In this document: piece by piece, positions 17,632-26,576 of the stretch
How the letters are laid out: the number at the start of each line of letters is the position of its first letter
How positions within the stretch are numbered: position 1 is the stretch's first letter
Source of the DNA: Fictibacillus gelatini DSM 15865
GTDB lineage: Bacteria > Bacillota > Bacilli > Bacillales > Fictibacillaceae
Direction of reading: 5' to 3'
NCBI RefSeq assembly: GCF_000430745.1
Contig: NZ_KE387229.1
Span: forward strand, 55,729-119,728
DNA length: 64,000 nucleotides
The notes under the pieces: model-generated
What the model saw: only the letters and a program-made list of their open reading frames with translations
What the model was told of the DNA's origin: nothing
The model's database searches: none
Translations under genes and position numbers: made by a program

Positions 17632-18504
17632 TCATTGCTTTAATCGTTTGTACAGTGCCTGGGTCCCGCTATTTTCTTCGCCCATTTGGGCAAGCTCTTC
17701 GTATAGCTGCTTCGCAAGGCTTAAGCCCGGGACCTGCAGCCCCATTTCTTCCGCGGATTCAAGCGCGATCTTCATGTCTTTTATAAAATGCTTCACATAA
17801 AAGCCAGGGCTGAAATCACCGTTGATGATCCTCGGTACATAGTTTGACAATGACCAGCTTCCGGCCGCTCCCGTCTCAATGCTTTTTAGTACCGTATTTG
17901 GATCAAGCCCTGCTTTCTCCGCATAAAGGAGCGCCTCACATACCCCGATCATCCCTGAGGCGATTGCGATTTGATTGCACATTTTCGTATGCTGCCCTGC
18001 CCCGGCTTCTCCTTGAAGCACAATATTCGTCCCTAATGTTTTAAAAATCGGCAGCATTTCATTAAATGCTTCCTCTTCGCCGCCAACCATAATGGAGAGC
18101 CTTGCTTCTCTGGCACCGACATCGCCGCCAGAAACCGGGGCATCAAGCGCATGCATCTTCAATTCCTTTGCCCGCTCCGCAATCTTTTTAGCGAGTTTCG
18201 GGCTCGAAGTCGTCGCATCAATGACATACGTCCCCGGTTTTGCCCCGGCAAAAATGCCCTCTTCACCGAAATACACTTCTTCAACGTCAGACGGATAGCC
18301 AACCATGGTGATGATCACGTTCGCCTTTTCCGCAAGCGACTTCGGGGACTCTTCCCATGTTGCCCCGTTTATGAGCAAATCTTCTGCTTTAGCACGCGTC
18401 CGGGTAAAAATATGCACCGGATAGCCCGCTTTTAGCAAATTGAGCGCCATGCTTTTTCCCATTACACCCGTTCCAATAAAACCGATGATTGTATTCTCTC
18501 TCAT
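17632..18504 (-). CDS. Beta-hydroxyacid dehydrogenase (3-hydroxyisobutyrate dehydrogenase / tartronate semialdehyde reductase family)
   Basis: 290 aa. N-terminal NAD(P) motif IGFIGTGVMGKSMALNLLKA, the substrate signature DAPVSGGDVGAREARL near residue 122, and the catalytic lysine in GQHTKMCNQIAIA near residue 173. Such enzymes oxidise 3-hydroxyisobutyrate or reduce 2-hydroxy-3-oxopropionate and related semialdehydes; B. subtilis YkwC is a close type. The exact substrate is not readable. Stand-alone gene with its own terminator; unrelated to the polysaccharide locus that ends just beyond. Confidence 0.87.
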   Translation of the reverse strand: MRENTIIGFIGTGVMGKSMALNLLKAGYPVHIFTRTRAKAEDLLINGATWEESPKSLAEKANVIITMVGYPSDVEEVYFGEEGIFAGAKPGTYVIDATTSSPKLAKKIAERAKELKMHALDAPVSGGDVGAREARLSIMVGGEEEAFNEMLPIFKTLGTNIVLQGEAGAGQHTKMCNQIAIASGMIGVCEALLYAEKAGLDPNTVLKSIETGAAGSWSLSNYVPRIINGDFSPGFYVKHFIKDMKIALESAEEMGLQVPGLSLAKQLYEELAQMGEENSGTQALYKRLKQ

Positions 18505-18712
18505 TCATCCACTTCCTCTCACAACATCCTTACGTATTCTTATCTTACTTCAAATTTTATTATTTTTCAGTGAATGATGAGGTTTTCCGTGTTGAAATTC
18601 ATCCAACTTTCGACTTATTTTTCATTCCATACTATTTTACTATTCTTTTTAAGGGCCAGGGTTTTCGCGGACTATTAAAATTCCCACTTATTTTATGGAC
18701 TATAACGGGTTA

Positions 18713-18741
18713 TTGTTGGATTTTATAAAGTTTGCTAAAAT
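18713..18741 (+). promoter_or_regulatory. Probable sigma-A promoter of the DUF6230 operon
   Basis: TTGTTG (18713-18718), 17 nt, then TAAAAT (18736-18741). It implies a leader of about 185 nt before the ATG at 18933. The rest of the gap 18505-18712 shows nothing I can support. Confidence 0.45.
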
Positions 18742-18772
18742 AGCAATACTATTCTGACAATAATCGCAGAAA

Positions 18773-18798
18773 CGCTTATACCGCTAGCGGTATGAGCG
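18773..18798. promoter_or_regulatory. 26-bp near-perfect palindrome in the leader of the DUF6230 operon
   Basis: A perfect 16-bp palindrome ATACCGCTAGCGGTAT (18778-18793) is extended to 26 bp with one mismatched pair (arms CGCT / AGCG at the ends). It lies about 25 nt downstream of the proposed start site, where a repressor would block elongation; as RNA it would form a hairpin. Farther on, about 18860-18890, a bulged stem precedes an A7-T8 run and may be an attenuator. Confidence 0.5.
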
Positions 18799-18932
18799 AA
18801 AATGGAGCATCATTTCTAGCCGGCTCAATTGGAAACGCTATCATATTGCTAAGGAGGGACAACACGGCAAAAACAGCCCGTTGTGTTGGTTGAAAAAAAT
18901 TTTTTTTAAAACGAGAGGAGCGAATCAACCGT

Positions 18933-19535
18933 ATGGAACTTGAAAAAGCGTCTGTAACGATTTTCTCTCAACAAGAACGTGCAACAGGGAGAACGAACAA
19001 AAAGAAATTTTGGATGGCGCTCGCCTCAGGGTTTCTTTTCCTTGGCTTGCTCGTCAGTTTCCTTGGCGTTTCAGGGGTAGCCTACGCCGTCCCTATTACG
19101 GGATTCGGCGATTTCACGGTCAGCTTTGACAAGCTTGAAGGAAACGGTTACACCTTCTATCCAAAACTTGGAGAGAATAGCCAGAACAAATCCATACCAA
19201 TGGGACGTAACGAGATTAAAGAATTGACGGTTTATGGTCTTAAAATTACGAAAGAGTTACAGGTCACAGACGGGCAGTGGGTCCGGATCACCGTTACCGC
19301 TTCCAAGCCTGTAAAGATCACAGGATTAATCCAGGATGCACGTTCGCTTAACGGAGATGCTACCTTTAATAAAATGGCGATAGCTGAACATTTTAGCGAT
19401 GACTGGCAAAAACAGTTCACTCAAGGGGCCGATGGCATCGTCTTAAAAAACGCCACATTAAAGACCGATTACTTGTTTCAAAATACAGTAACCTTAAATG
19501 GCATGAAGCTTTCTGTTGAGCGAATTAAAAAGTAA
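18933..19535 (+). CDS. DUF6230-like exported protein
   Basis: 200 aa. A basic N-terminus (GRTNKKKFW) precedes a signal or anchor helix at residues 30-53 ending SGVAYAVPI, then a beta-rich domain with GFGDFTVSFDKLEGNGY and VYGLKITKELQV. This pattern and the following DUF6114-type gene resemble the adjacent DUF6230/DUF6114 pair common in Streptomyces (older databases sometimes call DUF6230 proteins cholesterol esterases, without proof). No catalytic motif is visible. GAGAGGAG lies about 12 nt before the ATG, a little far. First gene of a three-gene operon. Confidence 0.65.
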   Translation: MELEKASVTIFSQQERATGRTNKKKFWMALASGFLFLGLLVSFLGVSGVAYAVPITGFGDFTVSFDKLEGNGYTFYPKLGENSQNKSIPMGRNEIKELTVYGLKITKELQVTDGQWVRITVTASKPVKITGLIQDARSLNGDATFNKMAIAEHFSDDWQKQFTQGADGIVLKNATLKTDYLFQNTVTLNGMKLSVERIKK

Positions 19536-19562
19536 AAGATGTAAGGAATGAGGAGGGACAAA

Positions 19563-19976
19563 ATGAAAGGGGAACATGCAGGGAACATGGGTTCATTTAA
19601 ATCGTGGCGCCAGTCTCGCCCATTTTGGGGAGCGTTATTCATTTGCCTGGCGGGCTGTCTTGTAACGTGGATTCCGGTAAGCATGGCACCTATTGCCTTT
19701 TTACCCGGCACATTTGCCTTTATCGGCTTCATTTTTGGCGGTTTATTGCTCATCTTAGGCATTCTCGCTTTTTTCTCAAGGCCACTCAAGACATTTATCG
19801 GAATTGCCGCGATCTTCCTGTCCGTTTTGTCACTCATCGGAGCATTAGGAGGCTTACTACTTGGTACGGTGTTTGGAATAATTGGTGGCGCACTTTGCTT
19901 TGCCTGGACTCCTCAAAGTGTAAGTGAAGATTTAAAGAAAACGGCGATACAGAAAGAAAGGAGAAAAACGTCATAA
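19563..19976 (+). CDS. DUF6114-like four-helix membrane protein
   Basis: 137 aa from the ATG at 19563, which has GAGGAGG 6 nt upstream (an ATG 15 nt earlier lies inside that site). Residues 14-24 read WRQSRPFWGAL, then four membrane helices at about 21-40, 45-66, 73-92 and 94-113, ending GGALCFAWTP. The W-R-x-x-RPFWG opening and the FAWTP close are the DUF6114 pattern I know from actinobacteria. It follows the DUF6230-like gene by 27 nt and probably forms a membrane partner for it. Function unknown. Confidence 0.65.
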   Translation: MKGEHAGNMGSFKSWRQSRPFWGALFICLAGCLVTWIPVSMAPIAFLPGTFAFIGFIFGGLLLILGILAFFSRPLKTFIGIAAIFLSVLSLIGALGGLLLGTVFGIIGGALCFAWTPQSVSEDLKKTAIQKERRKTS

Positions 19977-19995
19977 GAAAAAAGTGAGTGATGGC

Positions 19996-21384
19996 ATGAA
20001 GGTAAAAAAAGCTTATCAAAAATTAGGATCACTAGTTTTATGCATTTGTTGGCTCGTAGCATTTGTAAGTTTTCCTGTAAAAACGGGCTTTGCAGCGTCT
20101 GATCCTACCGAAGGATTTATCATTAAAGCGGGCCGAATCGAAGGTGACCTGCTCGCTCCGAAGATCGTTTCCGGCGAAACTTCCCATCATAAAAAACAGT
20201 TGATGATTCGTTTTAACTATAAGAATGCTACGATTTACGATATGACGATGGTGAAACAAATCAACACGCCAAACGGACCGATGACCATTACGATTCATTC
20301 AAGTCAACCCGTCCATGCACATCAAATGTCCGTTGATGCAACCGGTTTTCAATTTGACGGGGCATGTATCCAACTTGGTAAAAGCATCCCGGGTGTCGGG
20401 CTGGAAAATGTAACGCTCGTCGGCCACTCGATGCATGCTGAAACGTTAGATATGAGCCAACTTTCGCTGGTGACTACGAACAAAAGTGCTTCAATTGAGA
20501 AGCCGCCGACCAATTCTGTATTACGCGGTTTAATGAATGGTGATTCATTCAACTCTTCAGATAAAAAGAAAAAAGAATCGCTTCCTTTATTTTGTCCATC
20601 TGATGAAAAGGAACCATCTAAAGAAGGCCATCGTTCAAAAAAGAGTTCTTCTAACGATAATGATCAACAAAAGGATGGCAGTTCAAAACCGGATAAAGGT
20701 GGTATAGATGGTGAATCTGGAAAAGGGTCAGAAACAGGAGATGTTGGCCATTCCAGCCATTCAGGAACTGTGCCTGACACAGGAGATGCCGGCGATTCAG
20801 AATCTAAGCCTGATTCAGGAGGAGGAAGCAATCCTGGCGATGCATTGCCGGATCCAACAAAAGGAGGCTTAGATCAAGAGACGATAAACAATTGGCTGAA
20901 AGAAATAGCCGATCTCAGCAAGAAAACTGAATCCCTCAGAAAGGACATGACGGCGACGTTGGATAAAATGACTGGTATAAACAAGACGTTAGATGAGACA
21001 ACGAGAAGAGTAGATTCCCTATTTTTATTACCATCAACGGTTAACGATCTGAGAAAGAAACTGGAACAATTAGCCGAAGATCAAAAAAAGGTGAAGCAAT
21101 CATTAGAACAAGAGGTAAAACAGCTTGGGCTACTAAAAAAACAAGTGAAACAAATGGATAAAGTACTTCAATCTAACCGGAAAAACGTTGAGAAGCTAAA
21201 GACCCTCTATGACAAACTGGATAATGTGAAGAAAACCATCCATGAAAATGAGAAAAAACGCGAGGCACTTGCGCAGCAGGAAAAGAAAAATAAAGACGAC
21301 ACTGCCAATCTTTTAAAAAAGCTGGATAGCGGATTGCTTCATCCACTGTTAGAGCCCGTACGAGATTTACTCCATTTAATTTAA
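19996..21384 (+). CDS. Secreted coiled-coil protein, third gene of the DUF6230/DUF6114 operon
   Basis: 462 aa from the ATG at 19996; a GTG at 19984 is an alternative and neither has a strong ribosome site. Signal peptide about residues 1-32 (ending GFAAS). Residues 33-165 form a beta-rich domain with FIIKAGRIEGDLLAPKI and GVGLENVTLVGHSMHAETL, similar in style to the first protein of the operon. Residues 190-295 are a Ser/Gly/Asp/Lys low-complexity linker; about 305-450 is a long charged coiled coil (KKLEQLAEDQKKVKQSL and similar heptads). No sorting signal or membrane anchor. Probably a cell-surface or wall-spanning protein; not recognised. Confidence 0.6.
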   Translation: MKVKKAYQKLGSLVLCICWLVAFVSFPVKTGFAASDPTEGFIIKAGRIEGDLLAPKIVSGETSHHKKQLMIRFNYKNATIYDMTMVKQINTPNGPMTITIHSSQPVHAHQMSVDATGFQFDGACIQLGKSIPGVGLENVTLVGHSMHAETLDMSQLSLVTTNKSASIEKPPTNSVLRGLMNGDSFNSSDKKKKESLPLFCPSDEKEPSKEGHRSKKSSSNDNDQQKDGSSKPDKGGIDGESGKGSETGDVGHSSHSGTVPDTGDAGDSESKPDSGGGSNPGDALPDPTKGGLDQETINNWLKEIADLSKKTESLRKDMTATLDKMTGINKTLDETTRRVDSLFLLPSTVNDLRKKLEQLAEDQKKVKQSLEQEVKQLGLLKKQVKQMDKVLQSNRKNVEKLKTLYDKLDNVKKTIHENEKKREALAQQEKKNKDDTANLLKKLDSGLLHPLLEPVRDLLHLI

Positions 21385-21385
21385 A

Positions 21386-21462
21386 TTCGTTGAATTATAT
21401 CTCAAATCTGTTGAATTACGATCAATTTTCGTTGAATTATCTTTACAATTGGTTGAATTAAT
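21386..21462. repeat. 21-nt-period repeat array B, four copies
   Basis: The core GTTGAATTA starts at 21389, 21410, 21431 and 21452, exactly 21 nt apart, with unconserved 12-nt spacers. It lies between two convergent genes, right after the stop at 21384 and before the shared terminator. One frame reads VEL at every seventh residue, but no start codon with a ribosome site opens it. Confidence 0.8.
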
Positions 21463-21484
21463 GTAGGTTCTCCACACTCTGAGA

Positions 21485-21519
21485 AAATCCTCCCCGCTCC
21501 GGGGGAGGATTTCTATTTT
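21485..21519 (+). terminator. Terminator of the DUF6230 operon (and probably amylopullulanase)
   Basis: AAATCCTCCCC pairs with GGGGAGGATTT and is followed by TATTTTTTT on the plus strand. The 3' arm abuts the stop of the convergent amylopullulanase at 21513. Confidence 0.8.
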
Positions 21520-24500
21520 TTTATAATCGTCCAGTTCAATGTTTTGGTGCTTTTCGCGATCGCGCCAGCGTCATTTTTAAAAATGGCTGTTTTGCTTTCT
21601 TCTGACGGTTCAATATGAATTTGAATGTTGTTTTCCCCATCTTTTAAGGAAAGGGTGTGGGAGAATGTCATGTCATTATTGATGGCGACCCGTTCGCCAT
21701 TTATCGTCAGGACACCGCCTTTAATGGCAGTACCTTTTAACGTTATTGAGTCAGAAGAGACGGTTTGCCCATCCGAATGAGATGTAATGACAGCCGGCTC
21801 GTCAATCCAGTGAAGAATTTTATCGTGTATGGCCATTTGATGATTTCCTTCATTTTTAACCACGATTTGCAAATCCGTTCCCGGGGCGCCATAGCCGTAA
21901 TAGCTTACATCATCATCAGCCGGGTTGGATGGCGTATGATCCGCAAGTCCTTCATGATCCCACGATCCGTCTTTTACATATTTGTAAGTGAGCACTTCTC
22001 CTTCCTGTGCTTCGACCGTATATTCAAAATCATTCGTTACCGCGCCGTTTCGCGTCATTTCCCATGCACCGGTATTCCAGCCGTTTTTGCTGCCTGGTAT
22101 CGTCAGTTTGGCGCTTTGCGGCGTATAATCAGGCGCGTTTACTTGAAACGTCACTTTGACCAACCGTAAGTCCGGTGTTATGCTCACTTTGTTCGATGTA
22201 ACGAAATTGCCGTATTGCTCATACAAGCGGATTTCATAGCTGTACGTGATGCCATTTGTGACCGTATCATCCTTATATGTCGTTTTTGCCCGGTCAAACA
22301 GCCGTTCAACGACATGGCCGTTCCGGATAATCTCTGCCATATACGGGTGGTTAGCTTCTTCAACCGTCCATGATAGATTCACCTGACCGGATTCTACTTG
22401 CGGCTGTTTTAATGTCATGCTTTTTGCTGGAGGTTCCCGATCTATTCCTTTCGTATAAGCCACGTATTGGGAAGGGCTTCTTGCCCAGCTTCGTCCGAGA
22501 TCCGTCGAAATGGCATAGCGGTATTCATATTTCCCTGATTGAACTGGCAAAAACTCGCTTTGAAACACGTTTGCGTTTTGCTTTTGCCCCACATACTCCG
22601 CATCGTATATCGACCACCCGCTCTTACCCGGTTCTTTTACTTCAAGCTTTGTTAGTAATCCCTGGGCTTTGCCTTCATTCGTTACATTTTCAATAAAAAT
22701 TTCCCCGTCTACCGTCTGGCTTTTTGATAAATCAATCGTGCCATCCGCCAATTTTGTCACGTTTTTAATCGCATAGCTTCCTTTCATAAGCTTACTATGC
22801 GGTATCGCCTCTTTTGACTCCGTTTTTGCGGATTCGTTGCCGTAATGATCAACGGCAGTAACGGCAAAATAATATCTCCGTCCATTATCAAGGCTGTCAA
22901 TCTTAATATAAGGCCGTTTCGTCGTTGCGATCTTTTTATATAAACCGCCGCTGATCGTCGTTTCGTAAATGTTATAGCGGACTCTGTTTTTTTGATCCCA
23001 TGCGAGCGTAATGGAATGGCTTCCTTCTTTTACCATGATGCGGGAGACGGCTTTCGGCCGCTCAAGCGATTGCCCCGGAGCCGTGACGAGCATGCGTCCT
23101 TCCATAGCCGGGATCGTGATATTTAGCTTTCCTTCTTTTACGGTAACGTTATATTTTTGATCAAGCTGATCGATAAGCTGCACTTGATTCACTAAAAGAT
23201 CCTTCACATCCAGTTCAATCGTTTTCGCTTCCGCCCCCCGATTCGTGACGATGATCGCGACATTCTTTTGATCTCTCCGGGCATAGGCAAAAACATCCCC
23301 GTCCGCATAAAGGTGATGAAGTTCGCCAGAGGAAAAAAGTCCCCTGTACTCGTTTCTCACACTTCCGATCGTTTGATAATGCCGGATCAGCTCTTTATTT
23401 TCTTTCCCCCACGGGTACGTCCTGCGGTTATCCGGGTCTTTGGACCCCGTTACCCCCGCTTCATCGCCATAATAAATGGCCGGCGCACCGGGGTAGCCCA
23501 TTTGGATGATCGCCGCAAGCTTCAGGCGTTTAATCCCGAGCTCATAGTCAAAGTTTTTGTCCTGCTCTGCCCGCTCAACAGAGTCTGTTCCATTCCCTAA
23601 AACAAAGGAAGCCCTCGGTGTGTCATGTGATCCGACCAAATTCATCAATGCATGGAAAGCTTCTGGCGGGTAATCTTCATAAATGGCGTTGAGTTGCTCC
23701 ACCGCCCCTTCGGCATTCCCATTTTTCAAGTAGTCGATAACAGCTCCGCGGAAACGGTAATTCATGACAGAATCATAGAGATCTCCCAGGAAATATTGGG
23801 ACGCATCATCCCATATTTCCCCCAGGATGAGCGGATCCTTTTTCTTGTCTTTCTTCAGCTCTTTACGGAACTCGCGCCAGAAATCAGGGTCGACTTCATT
23901 CGCGACATCAAGGCGCCATCCAGACGCTCCCCGTTTGAGCCAGCTTTTCGCAACGGAATTTTTGTCGTACATGATATAGTTGGCAAATGCTTCATTGTTC
24001 AGTTCCGAATCATGATCGACTTTTTTGCCCGGAATTGACTTGATTTCCGGCAATGAGTCATAACCCCACCAGCCTTGATATTTATAGATACCGTTTTCCT
24101 TTTTATTTTCAATATTGAACCAATTTTGGAATCCATAAGGGCTAAATACCTGCCCTTCTTTTTTCAGCTGCTGTTCAACCCGTTGTTTCGCCTCTTTTTC
24201 ACTGACTCCTTTATTAACAAGGTCGTAAATACGGGACCAATATTCATACGCCCCGACTGTTTTGTATTTACCATAGCGGTCAAAATAAATCGAATCGTCT
24301 CCGACATGGTTAAATACTCCATCTAAAATAAGTTGCATCTTCCGCTTTTTCAGTTCGTTGACAAACGCCTGAAATTCCTTCGGTGAAGCGAACATCGGGT
24401 CAATCGTTTTGTAATCTGTTGCGTCATATTTATGATTGGATGACGCTTCAGCGATTGGGTTTAGATAGAGCGTATTGACGCCGAGCGATTGAATGTAATC

Positions 24501-25850
24501 GAGCTTCTCCCGTATTCCTTCGATATCGCCGCCGAAAAAGTCATTGCTCCAGATGCCGTCACCGTCATAGCCTTCAGCATCTTTTAAACGCGGATTATCG
24601 GGAAGGGAACCCCATTTCCGATGTTCAACCGGATCATTGCCCCTGGCCGTCTGCTTGGCTGTATCATTCTTTTTATCACCATTAAAAAAACGATCCGGGA
24701 AGATTTGATAAACGACCGCACTCTTCATCCAGTCTGGTGTTTGATAAGAAGGATCATATACGGTCAGCTGAAAAAAGGGCGCATTGCTGTCAGCAGGAAG
24801 CCCGGATTTTCCTTCTTTCGCATCCTCGCCGTACTCTTCCAATTGGGTACCGTCACGGGCAATGAACTTGTAGCCGTAAACGCCTTTTTCTTTCAGTTTA
24901 ACCGTCGCTTCCCAAAATTCCGCCTTTTCCCCTTTCAGCTCCGTCCAACCGATATTTTTCATTGATGAAGTTGTTGTGTTTCCGGTCGTATAATTTTTTA
25001 AAACAACACTTACCCCGGTTAGGTCCCCCTTTTGTGCCTGAAGCCGAAGTTTTACAGAACCCCCGGCTTTTACTGCGCCAAATGGCGAACGATACAAGTT
25101 ATCCCATGTATTGTGATAAAGTTTGTTTTTTTGGATAACGCCATCCGGCTTCCCGGCATCATAATCGGTATATACGTCGTGAGTATCGTGGTTGTAAAAA
25201 AAAGTGATCTTCTTCTTTTCGAGGACATTGAGCTTCATGTTGTTTGAAGGGTAAGAAGGGTTGTCCCAGCTTGAACCAAGGACAATTTTAAATTCGTACG
25301 ATCCTTTTGGCACCTCTGTCGTATACGTGTACAGATTGTCTTTATCATCGTCCTTTAAAATGGCGGTTGATTCGGCCGGTGACCAGTTGCTTCCGGCTCC
25401 AATCGCAGGCTGAATATCACCGGCGATGCGCGGCAGCTCATGATCAGACAGAGGTATAGAAACCGTGGCAATATGAGTGGAATCATTATAAACAAAGGTG
25501 ACGGATGTTTTCTTTTTTAATGTCAATTTATAGTTGGCCCCATTTCGTTCTCCTCTCTCTCCATAGTTTTCATCCCATGAACCGTTTATTACAATTTTAT
25601 ATTCATACGTCCCTGCTGGCAATGTTCCGGATAATTTATATAATCCATCTTCGGAAAGTGCCATGGTGGTTTTCGGGTCGGATGGATTCCACTCCCCGGA
25701 TCCTCCAAGTTCATTTTGCAAGTCCCCAACCAGTGTCACTTTCCGATCCGCTGCCTTTGCATTTTTTTGATCGATCGTTTGTGCAAACGTTTGCAAAATA
25801 AGTGTTAAAAATAGAATAATAGAGACTTGCCGTATCGCCCTTCTTTTCAC
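21513..25850 (-). CDS. Secreted amylopullulanase / alpha-amylase-pullulanase (GH13), multidomain
   Basis: 1445 aa; GTG start with AAAGGGGAG about 8 nt upstream. Signal peptide about residues 1-32. Two amylopullulanase-type X25 starch modules (about 35-130 and 137-225, each with a YEFKIV or YEYKIV strand and SWDxxY/P), a CBM34-like beta domain (about 250-370), then the GH13 barrel from about 375 to 860: DGVFNHVGDD, GWRLDVANEVD (nucleophile near 644), LGEIWDDAS (acid/base near 678), GSHDTPR (near 741). Fibronectin-III-like domains, another starch-module-like unit (about 1260-1350) and an Ig-like end follow. It hydrolyses alpha-1,4 and probably alpha-1,6 links in starch and pullulan outside the cell. 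No S-layer anchor is seen. Two cre boxes predict CcpA control. Confidence 0.85.
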   Translation of the reverse strand: MKRRAIRQVSIILFLTLILQTFAQTIDQKNAKAADRKVTLVGDLQNELGGSGEWNPSDPKTTMALSEDGLYKLSGTLPAGTYEYKIVINGSWDENYGERGERNGANYKLTLKKKTSVTFVYNDSTHIATVSIPLSDHELPRIAGDIQPAIGAGSNWSPAESTAILKDDDKDNLYTYTTEVPKGSYEFKIVLGSSWDNPSYPSNNMKLNVLEKKKITFFYNHDTHDVYTDYDAGKPDGVIQKNKLYHNTWDNLYRSPFGAVKAGGSVKLRLQAQKGDLTGVSVVLKNYTTGNTTTSSMKNIGWTELKGEKAEFWEATVKLKEKGVYGYKFIARDGTQLEEYGEDAKEGKSGLPADSNAPFFQLTVYDPSYQTPDWMKSAVVYQIFPDRFFNGDKKNDTAKQTARGNDPVEHRKWGSLPDNPRLKDAEGYDGDGIWSNDFFGGDIEGIREKLDYIQSLGVNTLYLNPIAEASSNHKYDATDYKTIDPMFASPKEFQAFVNELKKRKMQLILDGVFNHVGDDSIYFDRYGKYKTVGAYEYWSRIYDLVNKGVSEKEAKQRVEQQLKKEGQVFSPYGFQNWFNIENKKENGIYKYQGWWGYDSLPEIKSIPGKKVDHDSELNNEAFANYIMYDKNSVAKSWLKRGASGWRLDVANEVDPDFWREFRKELKKDKKKDPLILGEIWDDASQYFLGDLYDSVMNYRFRGAVIDYLKNGNAEGAVEQLNAIYEDYPPEAFHALMNLVGSHDTPRASFVLGNGTDSVERAEQDKNFDYELGIKRLKLAAIIQMGYPGAPAIYYGDEAGVTGSKDPDNRRTYPWGKENKELIRHYQTIGSVRNEYRGLFSSGELHHLYADGDVFAYARRDQKNVAIIVTNRGAEAKTIELDVKDLLVNQVQLIDQLDQKYNVTVKEGKLNITIPAMEGRMLVTAPGQSLERPKAVSRIMVKEGSHSITLAWDQKNRVRYNIYETTISGGLYKKIATTKRPYIKIDSLDNGRRYYFAVTAVDHYGNESAKTESKEAIPHSKLMKGSYAIKNVTKLADGTIDLSKSQTVDGEIFIENVTNEGKAQGLLTKLEVKEPGKSGWSIYDAEYVGQKQNANVFQSEFLPVQSGKYEYRYAISTDLGRSWARSPSQYVAYTKGIDREPPAKSMTLKQPQVESGQVNLSWTVEEANHPYMAEIIRNGHVVERLFDRAKTTYKDDTVTNGITYSYEIRLYEQYGNFVTSNKVSITPDLRLVKVTFQVNAPDYTPQSAKLTIPGSKNGWNTGAWEMTRNGAVTNDFEYTVEAQEGEVLTYKYVKDGSWDHEGLADHTPSNPADDDVSYYGYGAPGTDLQIVVKNEGNHQMAIHDKILHWIDEPAVITSHSDGQTVSSDSITLKGTAIKGGVLTINGERVAINNDMTFSHTLSLKDGENNIQIHIEPSEESKTAIFKNDAGAIAKSTKTLNWTIIKK
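25782..25795. promoter_or_regulatory. cre box inside the amylopullulanase signal-peptide region
   Basis: TGCAAACGTTTGCA is a perfect, fully palindromic match to the CcpA consensus TGNAANCGNTNNCA, about 20 codons into the gene. An intragenic cre could act as a roadblock. Confidence 0.75.
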
Positions 25851-25878
25851 TCGTTACTCCCCTTTCAAAAAATCTTTA

Positions 25879-25892
25879 TGAAATCGTTTGCA
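25879..25892. promoter_or_regulatory. cre box upstream of amylopullulanase
   Basis: TGAAATCGTTTGCA matches TGNAANCGNTNNCA at every fixed position and lies about 28 bp before the start codon, within or just after the promoter. Predicts glucose repression. Confidence 0.8.
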
Positions 25893-26043
25893 TTAAGAGA
25901 TACCATACTGTTTTTTTCATTATTGCATATCCTTTACTCTAGAAAAATAGGGCCGTCTTCCTATTTAATCTACATTTCTGAAAAAGGATAGAAAAAATTT
26001 CAACCCGCAGGATGACCATCATCGAGCGGGCTGTTCTCTTATT

Positions 26044-26472
26044 TTAAATGAACGTCTTAGAATAGCTCCATAATGCGTTCATAAAGACGACATAAAGCGT
26101 CAACATGATCGATAATAAAGAAAACAGAATAGGGACTAATTTCAAGCGGCCTTCGATCCGCTTAAAGCTGGCAACAAATATGACAATAGAGAATGCAAAT
26201 AAAATATAATAGCTTAAGAAAGCCAATAGAACGTACTTTTTGACGACCGAAGATGCGGCTACTGTTGCTGTAAGCAGGGAAGAAAATGAAAGTATCGAAA
26301 TCGGTACCCACTTCAAATTGCCCTTTGTTTTAAAAGAGCATATCGTTAATATGGCTAGCGTTATAATGGTTAGCCCTATTAAACTATCCCGATAGGTGTT
26401 GAAATGGTTGAAAGCCAGTCCAAAATCTAAACCGAGTATAGAATAGGTGAAGGATACTGTAAAACTTATCAT
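26044..26472 (-). CDS. Small polytopic membrane protein, unknown
   Basis: 142 aa from the ATG at 26472, with about four to five hydrophobic helices and short basic loops (SFKTKGNLKW, ASFKRIEGRLKL). I do not recognise a family. The ATG has no Shine-Dalgarno, but the same frame is open upstream to an ATT at 26502 that follows GGAGGG by 8 nt; this would add ten residues beginning NNKHFIFIS, so a rare ATT start is possible. Last gene of a four-gene minus-strand cluster of small membrane proteins. Confidence 0.6.
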   Translation of the reverse strand: MISFTVSFTYSILGLDFGLAFNHFNTYRDSLIGLTIITLAILTICSFKTKGNLKWVPISILSFSSLLTATVAASSVVKKYVLLAFLSYYILFAFSIVIFVASFKRIEGRLKLVPILFSLLSIMLTLYVVFMNALWSYSKTFI

Positions 26473-26576
26473 ACTGATGAAAATAAAATGCTTGTTATTA
26501 ATAACCTCTTCCCTCCTATAGTGCTAATTCAACAGGCTGAAAAGAATTGAAGGGAGCATCCATCTGCCCCCATGGC

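Noticed and set aside
18489..18728. 79-codon plus-strand frame
   Set aside because: Overlaps the start of the dehydrogenase gene and the promoter region; Phe/Tyr-rich AT composition and no ribosome site.
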